Below, piece after piece: positions 8,316 to 17,306 of a DNA stretch of 64,000 nucleotides. Both the position numbers and the translations under genes were made by a program. Numbering within the stretch: the stretch's first letter is position 1; the number at the start of each line of letters is the position of its first letter. The notes beneath the pieces are model-generated. The model had not been told where the DNA came from, searched no databases, and was given only the letters and a program-made list of their open reading frames with translations. The DNA comes from Chryseobacterium sp. 36-9 (GTDB lineage: Bacteria > Bacteroidota > Bacteroidia > Flavobacteriales > Weeksellaceae), in NCBI GenBank assembly GCA_001898785.1, contig MKVE01000022.1, forward strand, positions 1 through 64,000, given 5' to 3'.

Positions 8316-9273
8316 AGTTTAGTTTTTTGAATACAATATAAGGATATATAAAATAATAAAAGGCAATAACGGATAATGTTCCAAAAATGATAATAATGTT
8401 CAGCATCAAAGGCATTGTCTGTGCATATCTTGTCACAAAACCTTCTATCAGCCCTGCAAATATGGTAAATGGAACTGTACTGAGATAGATTTTGAAACTA
8501 TTTCTGAAACCCTGTTTAAAAGATTCTGATCTTGATAAAGTTCTGGGAAACAAAATGGAAGCTCCCAAAACAAGTCCGGCCATCGCTTCCACAACCATAC
8601 CGAAAATCTCGAACGCACCGTGAAGCCAAATTCCTTTTGCACTTTCTAATAGAACATTCTGTGTTTTGAAAAAAAACTGAAATGCTCCTAACATAATGCT
8701 GTTCTGCATCAATGCATACAAAGTTCCGATTCCTCCGAAAATCCCGTAGATATACAGCTTTGTGCCAACCACAAGGTTATTAATGATAATCATGAGAGAG
8801 GTGCTCCAGTTAGCTCCTGTTCCATAGATAGCTGTCGGATCTCCTTTTTTGATATTTTCCAACGTCTGATTCACATAACCTTCACCCAATATAAGCGTAG
8901 CAAAATCCTTATCATAAACAGACGAAATAACACCAATTCCTACGAATAAAATAAAGAAAACAAATGCATAATACAGATAACGTCTATATTGGTAAACTGT
9001 CAGTGGCAATTCTGTAGTAAAAAAGTATTTGATCCGGTTCTCCTCTATCCTTTTAGTTTTATAGATCTTCTGAAAAATCTGCGAGGAGAGAAAATTGAGG
9101 TAAACCGTTGTTTTACTTTTCGGATAATAGGTTTGTGAGAATGAGAGATCATTAATCAGATTGATGTAAAGCGACGAAAGATCATCCGGATTTTTTTTCA
9201 TTTTTCCGTTGATCACCTGCTCGATTTCCAACCATTTTGCTTTATTTTGCTTTATAAAAGCCACTTCTCTCAT
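8284..9273 (-). CDS. Stage II sporulation protein M-like (SpoIIM/DUF95) membrane protein
   Basis: This 329-residue protein has a cytoplasmic N-terminal helical region of about 95 residues and then five or six membrane helices. The signatures of the DUF95/SpoIIM family are visible: NNLVVGTKLYIYG, the glycine-rich GGIGTLYALMQNSIMLGAF, and GIWLHGAFEIFG. In sporulating Firmicutes SpoIIM works with peptidoglycan hydrolases; non-sporulating Bacteroidota keep a homolog beside RDD and MoxR genes with unknown function. It is the first gene of the minus-strand operon and is divergent from the RDD gene, with 20 bp between start codons. Confidence 0.85.
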   Translation of the reverse strand: MREVAFIKQNKAKWLEIEQVINGKMKKNPDDLSSLYINLINDLSFSQTYYPKSKTTVYLNFLSSQIFQKIYKTKRIEENRIKYFFTTELPLTVYQYRRYLYYAFVFFILFVGIGVISSVYDKDFATLILGEGYVNQTLENIKKGDPTAIYGTGANWSTSLMIIINNLVVGTKLYIYGIFGGIGTLYALMQNSIMLGAFQFFFKTQNVLLESAKGIWLHGAFEIFGMVVEAMAGLVLGASILFPRTLSRSESFKQGFRNSFKIYLSTVPFTIFAGLIEGFVTRYAQTMPLMLNIIIIFGTLSVIAFYYFIYPYIVFKKLNYAAVPGEKIR

Positions 9274-9293
9274 AATGCTAAAATAATAAAAAT

Positions 9294-10046
9294 ATGAATC
9301 AGATTGCCATTAATACTTCGCAAAATGTGAATGTTAATTTCACATTGGCCGGTGTTGGAGAAAGGATCTTAGCTTTTTTTATTGATTTGCTGATCAAGGG
9401 ACTTTATGTATTTATTATATTTTGGCTGATTCGTAATCTTTTTGATTTCGCAGGTTTTGTTAATGGTATGGATGGATGGTCTATCGGCGCCATCATATTT
9501 ATTATCACATTACCGGTTCACATTTATACTTTAGTTTTGGAAAGCATAATGGAAGGTCAAACCGTAGGAAAAAAATTAATGAAGATCAAGGTGGTGAAGA
9601 TTGATGGTTATCAGGCTGGCTTTGGTGATTACCTGATGAGATGGATTTTTCGGTTAGTTGACATCTATACCAATTCCGGAATTGTTGCCATCTTAAGTAT
9701 GATTATTTCTAAAAATCATCAGCGTCTTGGCGATATCGCAACAGGAACGGCAGTTATTTCCCTTAAAAACAATGTGAATATTTCGCACACTATTCTGGAG
9801 CAATTGAAAGAAGATTATGTCCCGACTTTCCCACAGGTTATTTTGTTAAGTGATAATGATGTAAGAATCATCAAAGAAAACTTCCAAAAAGCAGTCAGGG
9901 CAGATGACCGTCAAATAATTAATCGATTAACTCTTAAAATTGTAGAAATCCTCAAACTAGATCCCGATTCTATAAAGCTTACCCAAAGACAATTCATCAG
10001 CATTGTCATCAAAGATTACAATTTCTATACAGGGAAAGATTTTTAG
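9294..10046 (+). CDS. RDD family membrane protein
   Basis: This 250-residue protein has an RDD domain in its first 160 residues. The family arginine is in AGVGERILAFFIDLLIKG, and the paired motif is in MEGQTVGKKLMKIKVV and NHQRLGDIATGTAVI. It has three or four membrane helices and a soluble C-terminal tail of about 90 residues. RDD proteins have been linked to ion or solute transport in some bacteria, but the role here is unknown. It is divergently paired with the SpoIIM-like gene, an arrangement common in Flavobacteriia. Confidence 0.88.
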   Translation: MNQIAINTSQNVNVNFTLAGVGERILAFFIDLLIKGLYVFIIFWLIRNLFDFAGFVNGMDGWSIGAIIFIITLPVHIYTLVLESIMEGQTVGKKLMKIKVVKIDGYQAGFGDYLMRWIFRLVDIYTNSGIVAILSMIISKNHQRLGDIATGTAVISLKNNVNISHTILEQLKEDYVPTFPQVILLSDNDVRIIKENFQKAVRADDRQIINRLTLKIVEILKLDPDSIKLTQRQFISIVIKDYNFYTGKDF

Positions 10047-10066
10047 TAGATTTTGAATCCAATAAC

Positions 10067-10074
10067 TATATTTG
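10067..10074 (+). promoter_or_regulatory. Bacteroidota -7 box before the TonB-C-like gene
   Basis: TATATTTG fits the TAnnTTTG consensus, about 20-30 nt before the possible starts at 10094 and 10103. No well-spaced -33 TTG is visible, so this is a partial match. Confidence 0.45.
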
Positions 10075-10093
10075 CAGTAATAACCAACTTAAA

Positions 10094-10513
10094 TTGAATC
10101 ACGTGAAGAAATATCTTTTTCTCATTTTTTGCTTATGTTCCGGCTTTCATTTTTCCCAGACTAAAGAACAGACTGAAGCTGCACAACTAAATCAACAGGC
10201 GGAATTTCCAGGTGGTGAAAAAGCTTTCCGAGATGAGTTCATGAAAATGGTTCATGCTTATTTTGATATAACAGCTTACGCCGTCAACGGAAAATTTTCA
10301 TTTATCATAACTATTGACGAAAAAGGAAAACCGAGTGATCTGCAAATCTACCCGAAAGTAAAATACGACGAAGAATTTCGTCAGGATATGACTTTCGCAA
10401 TGAAGCGAATCAAGAAAAAATGGGAACCAGCAATGAAAGATGGTGTTCCTATCAGTTCCAACCGGATTATCGAAATCAACTTTTCATCTGACCATGCAGA
10501 TCATGGGGAATAA
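10094..10513 (+). CDS. Secreted TonB-C-terminal-like protein
   Basis: This protein of about 139 residues has a signal peptide (KKYLFLIFCLCSGFHFSQ) and one small domain that starts with AEFPGGEKAFRDEF, the motif that opens the C-terminal domain of Bacteroidota energy-transducer TonB proteins. A strand pair (SFIITIDEKGKPSDLQI) and an RIKKKWEPAMKDGVP segment follow. There is no inner-membrane anchor and no proline-rich linker, so it is not a full TonB. The start may be TTG at 10094 or GTG at 10103; both keep the signal peptide. The next gene carries the same domain. Confidence 0.65.
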   Translation: MNHVKKYLFLIFCLCSGFHFSQTKEQTEAAQLNQQAEFPGGEKAFRDEFMKMVHAYFDITAYAVNGKFSFIITIDEKGKPSDLQIYPKVKYDEEFRQDMTFAMKRIKKKWEPAMKDGVPISSNRIIEINFSSDHADHGE

Positions 10514-10525
10514 ACTAAAAACACA

Positions 10526-11263
10526 ATGAAATTTAAATTAACAACTTTTTTTCTATTATTATTAATGCAATTTTCAAATGCTCAAGAAACTATTATTTAT
10601 GACGCATATCCATACGGACAGGAAGCATATCTGGGAGGCAAGAAAAAACTTTATAATGACATTCATCACGCCTTGATTAATAATAAAATTCAAAAATGTC
10701 AAGACTCAGCACAGAGCTATAAAGTGAAGCTTATTGTAAAACAAGATGCATCAATATTATTTGTTAAAAATCCAGACACAACATATATCAATAATAATAA
10801 ATGTGCTTACGAAATGTCCAAGAATGTTCTTAAATATCTAAAAGACTGGAAAGCAGCAGAGCATAAAACTGGAAAATTAAATGCTATTTATGAGTTTGAT
10901 TTTTTTCCTATAGACTTATTTGATGACTATAATGAAAATTACATTGGAATTCATATAGACAAAAACATTCCTCAATTCCCAGGTGGTTTAAATGAATTCA
11001 GAAATCAATTTCAAAAAGCATATAAATATCCTAATTCTGATTTTAAAGGATTAATAAAATGTGACGTTTACTTTATGATAGATAAAGAAGGGTTAATGAC
11101 AAGCCTAATTGTTAAATCATCTCCTTACAATTCAGATATAGAGAAAAGCGTTACAAACGCATTACAAAAATTAAAAAAATCAAAATGGATTCTTCCGAAT
11201 AATTATTCTTCTTTGAAAGAATTATATCGTGTAAGATTTCCAGTATCATTTAACTCACATTAA
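10526..11263 (+). CDS. Secreted protein with two TonB-C-like repeats
   Basis: This 245-residue protein has a signal peptide cleaved near FSNAQ. The second half (from about residue 152) shows the TonB-C-like pattern [14 protein letters not shown], then a strand region with [17 protein letters not shown] and a LKKSKWILP segment. The first half has the same layout in degenerate form: [32 protein letters not shown] and LKDWKAA. This suggests internal duplication. It follows the related gene by 12 nt. It is visibly more AT-rich than its neighbours. The function is unknown. Confidence 0.6.
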   Translation: MKFKLTTFFLLLLMQFSNAQETIIYDAYPYGQEAYLGGKKKLYNDIHHALINNKIQKCQDSAQSYKVKLIVKQDASILFVKNPDTTYINNNKCAYEMSKNVLKYLKDWKAAEHKTGKLNAIYEFDFFPIDLFDDYNENYIGIHIDKNIPQFPGGLNEFRNQFQKAYKYPNSDFKGLIKCDVYFMIDKEGLMTSLIVKSSPYNSDIEKSVTNALQKLKKSKWILPNNYSSLKELYRVRFPVSFNSH

Positions 11264-11291
11264 TAAACTGCCATTCTGTCACAATATTTTG

Positions 11292-11299
11292 TATCTTTG
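11292..11299 (+). promoter_or_regulatory. Bacteroidota -7 box before miaB
   Basis: TATCTTTG fits TAnnTTTG exactly. It lies 44 nt before the GTG start at 11343 and overlaps the more upstream TTG at 11289, which argues against that codon being the start. The -33 element is not obvious. Confidence 0.55.
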
Positions 11300-11342
11300 C
11301 AAATTAAACTCAGAAGCTATTCTGAAAATTAAGTTTACAAAA

Positions 11343-12776
11343 GTGCAGGAAAAATATATAGACGAAACGAAACAAGGAGAGGCATTTGCCATTGCAGAAA
11401 AACCCGAAAACAGCAAAAAATTGTTTTTGGAAAGTTATGGTTGTCAGATGAACTTCTCCGATTCCGAAATCGTTGCATCCATTCTTAACGAACAGGGCTA
11501 CAATACGACCTTGAATCAGGAAGAAGCTGATTTGATTTTGCTAAACACTTGTTCCATCCGTGAAAAAGCAGAGCAAACAGTTCGTATGCGTTTGTCTCAG
11601 TTCAAAAGTCTTAAAAAAGAAAAACCAAATCTTACCGTTGGTGTTCTTGGCTGTATGGCTGAACGTCTTAAAACCAAATTCCTGGAAGAGGAACAATTGG
11701 TTGATTTGGTTGTTGGTCCGGATGCTTACAGAGATCTTCCAAATCTCCTTAAAGAAACCGAAGACGGCAGAGACGCCATCAACGTTATTCTCTCAAAAGA
11801 AGAAACTTATGCTGACATCAATCCGGTTCGTTTAGGCGGAAATGGCGTTACAGCTTTCGTAACGATCACAAGAGGCTGTGATAACATGTGTACTTTTTGC
11901 GTGGTTCCTTTTACAAGAGGCCGTGAAAGAAGTCGCGATCCGCATTCTATTATTGATGAATGTAAAGATCTTTGGAATAACGGTTATAAAGAAATCACAT
12001 TACTTGGACAGAATGTTGACTCTTACCTTTGGTATGGCGGCGGCCCGAAAAAGGATTTTGCCAAAGCTTCAGAAATGCAAAAAGCAACCGCTGTTGACTT
12101 TGCGCAATTACTAGAGCTAGTTGCCAATGCAGTTCCGGAAATGAGAATCAGATTCTCGACTTCCAATCCTCAAGATATGAACATCAATGTTTTTGAGGTG
12201 ATGGCAAAGCACAAGAATATCTGCAAATATGTTCACTTGCCTGTTCAAAGCGGAAGCGACAGAATTCTTCAATTAATGAATCGTCAGCACACGCGCCAGG
12301 AATATCTGGATCTGATTAAAAAAGCTAAAGAAATTGTTCCGGACATTTCTTTTTCACAAGATATGATCATCGGATTCTGTACAGAAACGGAAGAAGATCA
12401 CCAGGATACGCTTTCATTGATGAGAGAAGTGGAATATGACTACGGCTATATGTTTGCTTATTCCGAAAGACCGGGAACACCGGCTCACAAAAAAATGGAA
12501 GACGACATACCCGCAGATGTCAAACAAAGACGTCTGGCAGAAGTCATTGCTTTACAAGGTGAACTATCCAGAAAAAGAATGACTTCTTATGTTGGCAGAG
12601 TTCACGAAATACTAATTGAAGGGGTTTCCAAAAAGAATAAAAACCAATGGAAAGGCAGAAATTCTCAAAATGCTGTTTGCGTTTTTGATATGCTGGAAGG
12701 ACAAAAAATTGGTGACATTGTTTCCGTTTTCGTTCATGGAAACACACAAGGAACGCTTTTGGGGGAAACGGTTTAA
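11343..12776 (+). CDS. miaB: tRNA-2-methylthio-N6-dimethylallyladenosine synthase MiaB
   Basis: MiaB is a radical-SAM methylthiotransferase that adds the 2-methylthio group to i6A37 in tRNAs reading UNN codons. The protein is 477 residues from GTG at 11343. The N-terminal UPF0004 domain holds the auxiliary cluster cysteines ([26 protein letters not shown]). The radical-SAM motif is [15 protein letters not shown], and a TRAM domain ends the protein ([11 protein letters not shown]). The length is normal for the family. GTG is chosen because a -7 box covers the earlier TTG codon. It requires Fe-S clusters, which the suf genes downstream would supply. Confidence 0.95.
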   Translation: MQEKYIDETKQGEAFAIAEKPENSKKLFLESYGCQMNFSDSEIVASILNEQGYNTTLNQEEADLILLNTCSIREKAEQTVRMRLSQFKSLKKEKPNLTVGVLGCMAERLKTKFLEEEQLVDLVVGPDAYRDLPNLLKETEDGRDAINVILSKEETYADINPVRLGGNGVTAFVTITRGCDNMCTFCVVPFTRGRERSRDPHSIIDECKDLWNNGYKEITLLGQNVDSYLWYGGGPKKDFAKASEMQKATAVDFAQLLELVANAVPEMRIRFSTSNPQDMNINVFEVMAKHKNICKYVHLPVQSGSDRILQLMNRQHTRQEYLDLIKKAKEIVPDISFSQDMIIGFCTETEEDHQDTLSLMREVEYDYGYMFAYSERPGTPAHKKMEDDIPADVKQRRLAEVIALQGELSRKRMTSYVGRVHEILIEGVSKKNKNQWKGRNSQNAVCVFDMLEGQKIGDIVSVFVHGNTQGTLLGETV

Positions 12777-12829
12777 TCATTCATAACCTAGAATTTTTAA
12801 ACTCAAATTTCAAAAACATCAATTAAACA

Positions 12830-14116
12830 ATGGCAGACTTACAATCTATAAAAAACCGCTTCGGAATCATCGGGAACTTTCCTGCGCTTAACCGTGCTCT
12901 GGAAAAAGCTATTCAGGTAGCGCCAACCGATATTTCCGTTCTTGTAATTGGAGAAAGTGGTGTCGGGAAAGAATTCATCCCGAAAATCATTCATTCAGAA
13001 TCAAGAAGAAAACATCAGCCTTATATTGTTGTCAACTGTGGTGCAATCCCGGAAGGAACCATTGACTCCGAGTTATTTGGTCACGAAAAAGGAGCATTTA
13101 CAGGCGCAACTTCTACCAGAAAAGGTTATTTTGAAGTCGCTGACGGCGGAACGATTTTCCTTGATGAAGTCGGTGAATTGCCTTTGCAAACTCAGGTTCG
13201 GCTTTTGAGAGTTTTGGAAAGCGGCGAATTTATGAAAGTCGGTTCTTCGCAGGTCCAGAAAACCAATGTAAGAATCGTAGCGGCTACAAACGTTAATATG
13301 ATGAAAGCCATTCAGGACGGGCGTTTTCGTGAAGATCTGTATTACCGTTTAAACACCGTACAGATTGATATGCCTGCTTTGCGAGAAAGAAAAGGCGACA
13401 TCCATTTGTTATTCAGAAAGTTTGCGATTGATTTTGCTGAGAAATACAGAATGCCTGAGCTAAGACTGACTGATGATGCAGTTTCATATTTGGAAAACTA
13501 TTCATTCCCGGGAAACGTTCGTCAGTTGAGAAATCTGGTAGAGCAAATGACTGTTGTTGAGCAGAATCGTGAAATCAATTCTGTGAAATTAGCAGAATAT
13601 ATCCCGATGAACGCCAACTTACCTGCTGTTGTCCAGAAAAATTCCGGCGGAAACTCCGGGTCAGACTTCAGTTCTGAAAGAGAGATTATGTATAAGATCC
13701 TTTTCGATATGAGGAGCGATATTAATGATTTAAAATCCTTAACTTCGGAACTAATTAAAAACAGAGGAAACAGCGATCTGAGTTCTCAGGAAAAAAATCT
13801 GATCAACAGAATCTACACACCGGAAACTCAAACGGCTAATCCTAATTCTTTGTTATATTTCGAAAATAATAACCAGAATGAAGTTCATCATCCGACAATC
13901 ATTTCGGACAACGATGATCATCATTACAATGATGTAGAAGATATCGAAATTGAAGAAGCTAAACCAGAATCCTTGTCACTTCAGAACAACGAAAAAGATT
14001 TGATTATCAAGGCCCTGGAAAAGCATAAAGGCAGAAGAAACAGGGCTGCGGATGAGCTGGGAATTTCGCAAAGAACACTTTACAGAAAAATTAAACAATA
14101 TAATCTTGAGGATTAA
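12830..14116 (+). CDS. Sigma-54-interacting transcriptional regulator without receiver domain
   Basis: This 428-residue protein is a bacterial enhancer-binding AAA+ protein. Walker A is GESGVGKE (41-48), the sigma-54-contacting GAFTGA loop is at 88-93, Walker B is GGTIFLDEVGE, and the sensor region is FPGNVRQLRNL. The C-terminal 40 residues form a Fis-type helix-turn-helix (RRNRAADELGISQRTLYRKI). An acidic linker, rich in E, D and H, joins the two. There is no N-terminal sensor or receiver domain, so activity may be controlled by level or by a partner. It heads a run with lptE and the TPR-like gene (14-nt and 3-nt spacers). Confidence 0.92.
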   Translation: MADLQSIKNRFGIIGNFPALNRALEKAIQVAPTDISVLVIGESGVGKEFIPKIIHSESRRKHQPYIVVNCGAIPEGTIDSELFGHEKGAFTGATSTRKGYFEVADGGTIFLDEVGELPLQTQVRLLRVLESGEFMKVGSSQVQKTNVRIVAATNVNMMKAIQDGRFREDLYYRLNTVQIDMPALRERKGDIHLLFRKFAIDFAEKYRMPELRLTDDAVSYLENYSFPGNVRQLRNLVEQMTVVEQNREINSVKLAEYIPMNANLPAVVQKNSGGNSGSDFSSEREIMYKILFDMRSDINDLKSLTSELIKNRGNSDLSSQEKNLINRIYTPETQTANPNSLLYFENNNQNEVHHPTIISDNDDHHYNDVEDIEIEEAKPESLSLQNNEKDLIIKALEKHKGRRNRAADELGISQRTLYRKIKQYNLED

Positions 14117-14130
14117 AAAGACTCAGAAAA

Positions 14131-14682
14131 ATGATTCCAATATATCATCGTAATTTATTATTAAGGGCATTCAAAACTTGTATACTGTTATTTGTCTCGT
14201 CTTTCTTGATTTCCTGTTACAGTTTCTCAGGTTCTTCTTTGCGGGAAGATATGAAGACGATAAAAATCAATCCGTTTCCAAATAACGCTGCGAACAACCT
14301 ACCAAGTCTGAGCCAGGATTTTACGGTGGCTTTACAGAACCGTTTTCTACAAAGGTCAGGCTTGAAAGGCGCAATAGAAAATCCGGATCTTTTGATAGAA
14401 GGAGAAATTACGGATTACAACATTACACCTACGAGTGTTGGAGCTTCCACAACCACGACAACAGGAAATATCATCCAGGCACAGCAAAATAAACTGACCA
14501 TTACGATAAAAGTTCACTACGAGAATATTAAAGATCCGACTTTAAATTTTGACCGAACTTACAGTGATGAAGCAGTTTTCAACAGTGATCTCGACCTGAA
14601 TGCAATTGAAACGGCACAGGTTAAAATTGTAAATGAAAGAATCATCAACAAGATTTTCAATGATATTGTAGCCAACTGGTAA
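14131..14682 (+). CDS. lptE: LptE family LPS-assembly lipoprotein
   Basis: This 183-residue outer-membrane lipoprotein has a lipobox LISC with the lipidated cysteine at residue 29. The mature part opens with YSFSGSSLREDMKTIKI, the Bacteroidota LptE hallmark, and continues with the fold LSQDFTVALQNRFLQRSGL and EGEITDYNITPTSV. LptE plugs the LptD barrel and helps place lipopolysaccharide in the outer leaflet. The order sigma-54 regulator, lptE, TPR-like gene is common in Flavobacteriia. The secG gene that often follows is absent here. Confidence 0.88.
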   Translation: MIPIYHRNLLLRAFKTCILLFVSSFLISCYSFSGSSLREDMKTIKINPFPNNAANNLPSLSQDFTVALQNRFLQRSGLKGAIENPDLLIEGEITDYNITPTSVGASTTTTTGNIIQAQQNKLTITIKVHYENIKDPTLNFDRTYSDEAVFNSDLDLNAIETAQVKIVNERIINKIFNDIVANW

Positions 14683-14685
14683 AAT

Positions 14686-16452
14686 ATGAATACAAGAGTT
14701 TTAGAATTAATCAAAAATCCGAAAATAATTACCGAAAACGACCTCCGGATTTTGGAATCGGAGTCGGCAAAAATGCCTTATGCACAAAGTTTAAGAGCGC
14801 TTTACCTCTACGGAATCAATCTTTATCAATCAGAAAATTATAAAGAAAATCTTTCTAAAACCGCTGCTTACACAACTGATAAAAAAATACTTTATCACTT
14901 CATTAATTCGGAAAAGAATTCGAAAAAAGAGGAAATTCCAGCTCTAATTACTCCAGAAGAAAGCACTGAAAATCCAACAGTTAATAATACGATCCCGGAA
15001 GAAATAAAACCCGCAGAACCTGAATTAATTGCTGAAATTGAAAATGAAGAAAAGCCAGTTCTGAACAAATTCGATGTTGAGAAAATCATCGAAGTTGAAG
15101 AAAAGAATCAGAGTCCGGAATTTGTAGTAGTTGACGGCGAAAAGAATCGTCTTCTGTATGAAGGTGAAGAAAATTTTTTGGAAGAAAAAGCGCCAGAAGT
15201 CGATCTTGAAGCAAGCAAGGAGTCGGGTCAATTAATTCTTAAGCAAGAAATTAAGGACATCAACGCTCAGATCGAAGTTGATGAAAACCGGTCAGAAGAA
15301 TCGATTGCTGTACAAGAAGAACCAATTGTTGAAGAAATCAAAACACAACAATCTGTTGAGAAAGCTGAGTTGGAAACTTCTAACGATATCAGTTTCGGCG
15401 GCATTCAGGATTTTCTTCCAGATGTCAAATTCTCGGTCCCAAAAAACCATTTGGATTATCTCAATCCTCCTAAAAAAGAGAAAAAAGAAGAGAAACCGTT
15501 TGAAGTAAAAATCAATTCTGAATCTGAAAAGAAGGAAGTTTTCGTTGATAAAATTCCGGAAAAAGAATTAGAAATTGATGATGCTAATGGAATCAGTTTT
15601 GAAAACACTCAGGCTTTTGAAATCGAAGCAAATAAAAATCAAAACATTGATTCTGAAATTTTAGAAAAAACTCAGGGAATCTTCGAAAACACAACAACTT
15701 TTGAGACAGAAGAAGCTAAAATTGAAGAAACGGATCAACTTGAACCGGAAATAATTTCTCAAACTCCAGAAGTTAAAATTGAGGAAACAATTGAAGAACC
15801 TGTTTCTGAATGGAAACCGATGCAATTTTCCAATAATATTCCGGATGCTTTAATCGGAAAAACGGAAGAAAGAGAAATCCCGAAAATTATAGAAAAGACC
15901 GAAGTTACTGCATCAATTGAAGAGATAAAACCTCAAATTGTATCAAAGCCAATTGTTGAAGAAGAAATAGAATCAATCATAGAACATAAAAACGAAACAG
16001 ATTCGGAAAGACCTGTTTTCAATGTTTCATTTTTTGGAAATGAAGTTTCTAAAATCGAAGAGAAAAAAGAAGCTCCGGCAATAGAGGAAAAAACCGAGGA
16101 AACCACATCAAAAGAAAGTAATGTAGGAACTTTCATCAATACCTGGCAAAGCTGGCTGAAAATCGAAAGACCTGCTGAAGACACTTCAAAAGTAAAAGAA
16201 AAAATCATTGATAATTTTATCGAGAATAATCCTAAGATCTCTCAGTTAAAAGAAGAAAGCAACTATGTTGTAAAAGAGAAAAAAGACGATATTTCTCACC
16301 TGATGACAGAGACTTTGGCAAAGTTATACACAGAACAAAAACTGTATTCCAAGGCCATAAAAGCTTACGAAACACTTTCTGAGAAACATCCCGACAAGAA
16401 AAATTATTTCGAAGAAAAAATTGAAGAGATTAAAGAAATTAGAAAATCTTAA
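14686..16452 (+). CDS. Acidic low-complexity protein with C-terminal TPR-like region
   Basis: This 588-residue protein has a helical start (about residues 1-75), a very long glutamate- and lysine-rich middle (about 80-480) with many IEE, EIKP and EEK runs, and a conserved C-terminal end (about 530-588). The end, MTETLAKLYTEQKLYSKAIKAYETLSEKHP, fits a tetratricopeptide unit. No signal peptide or membrane segment is seen. It starts 3 nt after the lptE stop. Flavobacterial homologs occupy the same place, with no assigned function. The middle is probably disordered and fast-evolving. Confidence 0.7.
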   Translation: MNTRVLELIKNPKIITENDLRILESESAKMPYAQSLRALYLYGINLYQSENYKENLSKTAAYTTDKKILYHFINSEKNSKKEEIPALITPEESTENPTVNNTIPEEIKPAEPELIAEIENEEKPVLNKFDVEKIIEVEEKNQSPEFVVVDGEKNRLLYEGEENFLEEKAPEVDLEASKESGQLILKQEIKDINAQIEVDENRSEESIAVQEEPIVEEIKTQQSVEKAELETSNDISFGGIQDFLPDVKFSVPKNHLDYLNPPKKEKKEEKPFEVKINSESEKKEVFVDKIPEKELEIDDANGISFENTQAFEIEANKNQNIDSEILEKTQGIFENTTTFETEEAKIEETDQLEPEIISQTPEVKIEETIEEPVSEWKPMQFSNNIPDALIGKTEEREIPKIIEKTEVTASIEEIKPQIVSKPIVEEEIESIIEHKNETDSERPVFNVSFFGNEVSKIEEKKEAPAIEEKTEETTSKESNVGTFINTWQSWLKIERPAEDTSKVKEKIIDNFIENNPKISQLKEESNYVVKEKKDDISHLMTETLAKLYTEQKLYSKAIKAYETLSEKHPDKKNYFEEKIEEIKEIRKS

Positions 16453-16455
16453 AAC

Positions 16456-16482
16456 AAAAAGTCCCAAATTTGGGACTTTTTT
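16456..16482. terminator. Bidirectional intrinsic terminator
   Basis: A continuous palindrome of AAAAAGTCCC with GGGACTTTTT around a central AAATTT gives a strong stem with A and T tracts on either side. It serves the plus-strand TPR-like gene and touches the stop codon of the convergent GLPGLI gene at 16482. Confidence 0.85.
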
Positions 16483-17303
16483 CATTTCAATTCGATTGGA
16501 TTATTTCTGCTTTTGATTTCAGCTTCCATTTGTTTTTGTCTTTCCTGCTGTTGCTTCGGATCAAAAGAAGGTCCGCGTCCGCCACCACCGCCAGCCGGCC
16601 CTCTTCCACCTCCGCCTTGGGCATTAAAAAAGCTCACAGGATCTTTCTGGAATTTTTTCTCCATATCCGCATACTTATTTTTCGGAAGGTTAATAAACTG
16701 ACCTCTGGTTTGTGGCTGCTGAACTTCCGCAATTTTTTTAGTCTGCATCAAGTCAAAGGAATAATCGCCTTTTGCATCCTGAACTTTTACGATCAGACCT
16801 GGTAATCCGGAAAATTTATACGGTCCATCCTGCAAAGGAACTTGTTGAGTAAACCAGGCATACCAAGTTCTTCCTCCGAATTTAGTCTCGGCTTTTTGGG
16901 TTTGATAATCTCCGATTTTCACCGTTTCCGGCAAGATTTTCCAGTCAAAAGCAGGCGATTCGTTATAAGAATATTGATCTCTTCCGATTCTTGATTTATA
17001 AACCAAACTTTGATTGGTCAGATCTTTTTCAATCGTGAATTGCATATTACTCCGCAAATTCTGCATCTGGGTTCTGTCAAAATTTTTGGTCGCTCTCATT
17101 CTTTCCATCAGAGAATCTCTCTTCAAAGTGTTTTCTGCGTAGAAAAAAGATTTTTTACCATCCGTATCCAGATAGGCCTGTTCGGTTTTCTTTTCTGTGT
17201 TGGTAGAATCCGGCGTTAATGTTACCTGATAAACAAAACGTGTGCTTTGCTGGGCCATCAGCATTGGCATTGCTAAAACACTTAGTATTTTTAATAATTT
17301 CAT
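16482..17303 (-). CDS. GLPGLI family secreted protein
   Basis: This 273-residue protein has a signal peptide ending at MLMAQQ and carries the family-defining motif FSGLPGLIVKVQDAKGDY in the middle, preceded by FGGRTWYAWFTQQVPLQDGPYKF. GLPGLI (TIGR01200) proteins are Bacteroidota-specific and exported; their function is unknown. The C-terminal 60 residues are unusual: a glycine/arginine/proline-rich run (GGGGRGP, GGGGGRGP), then a charged helix and a terminal NNPIELK. The paralog upstream also ends in NPIEL. The two genes are 3 nt apart and surely co-transcribed. Confidence 0.85.
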   Translation of the reverse strand: MKLLKILSVLAMPMLMAQQSTRFVYQVTLTPDSTNTEKKTEQAYLDTDGKKSFFYAENTLKRDSLMERMRATKNFDRTQMQNLRSNMQFTIEKDLTNQSLVYKSRIGRDQYSYNESPAFDWKILPETVKIGDYQTQKAETKFGGRTWYAWFTQQVPLQDGPYKFSGLPGLIVKVQDAKGDYSFDLMQTKKIAEVQQPQTRGQFINLPKNKYADMEKKFQKDPVSFFNAQGGGGRGPAGGGGGRGPSFDPKQQQERQKQMEAEIKSRNNPIELK

Positions 17304-17306
17304 ATC

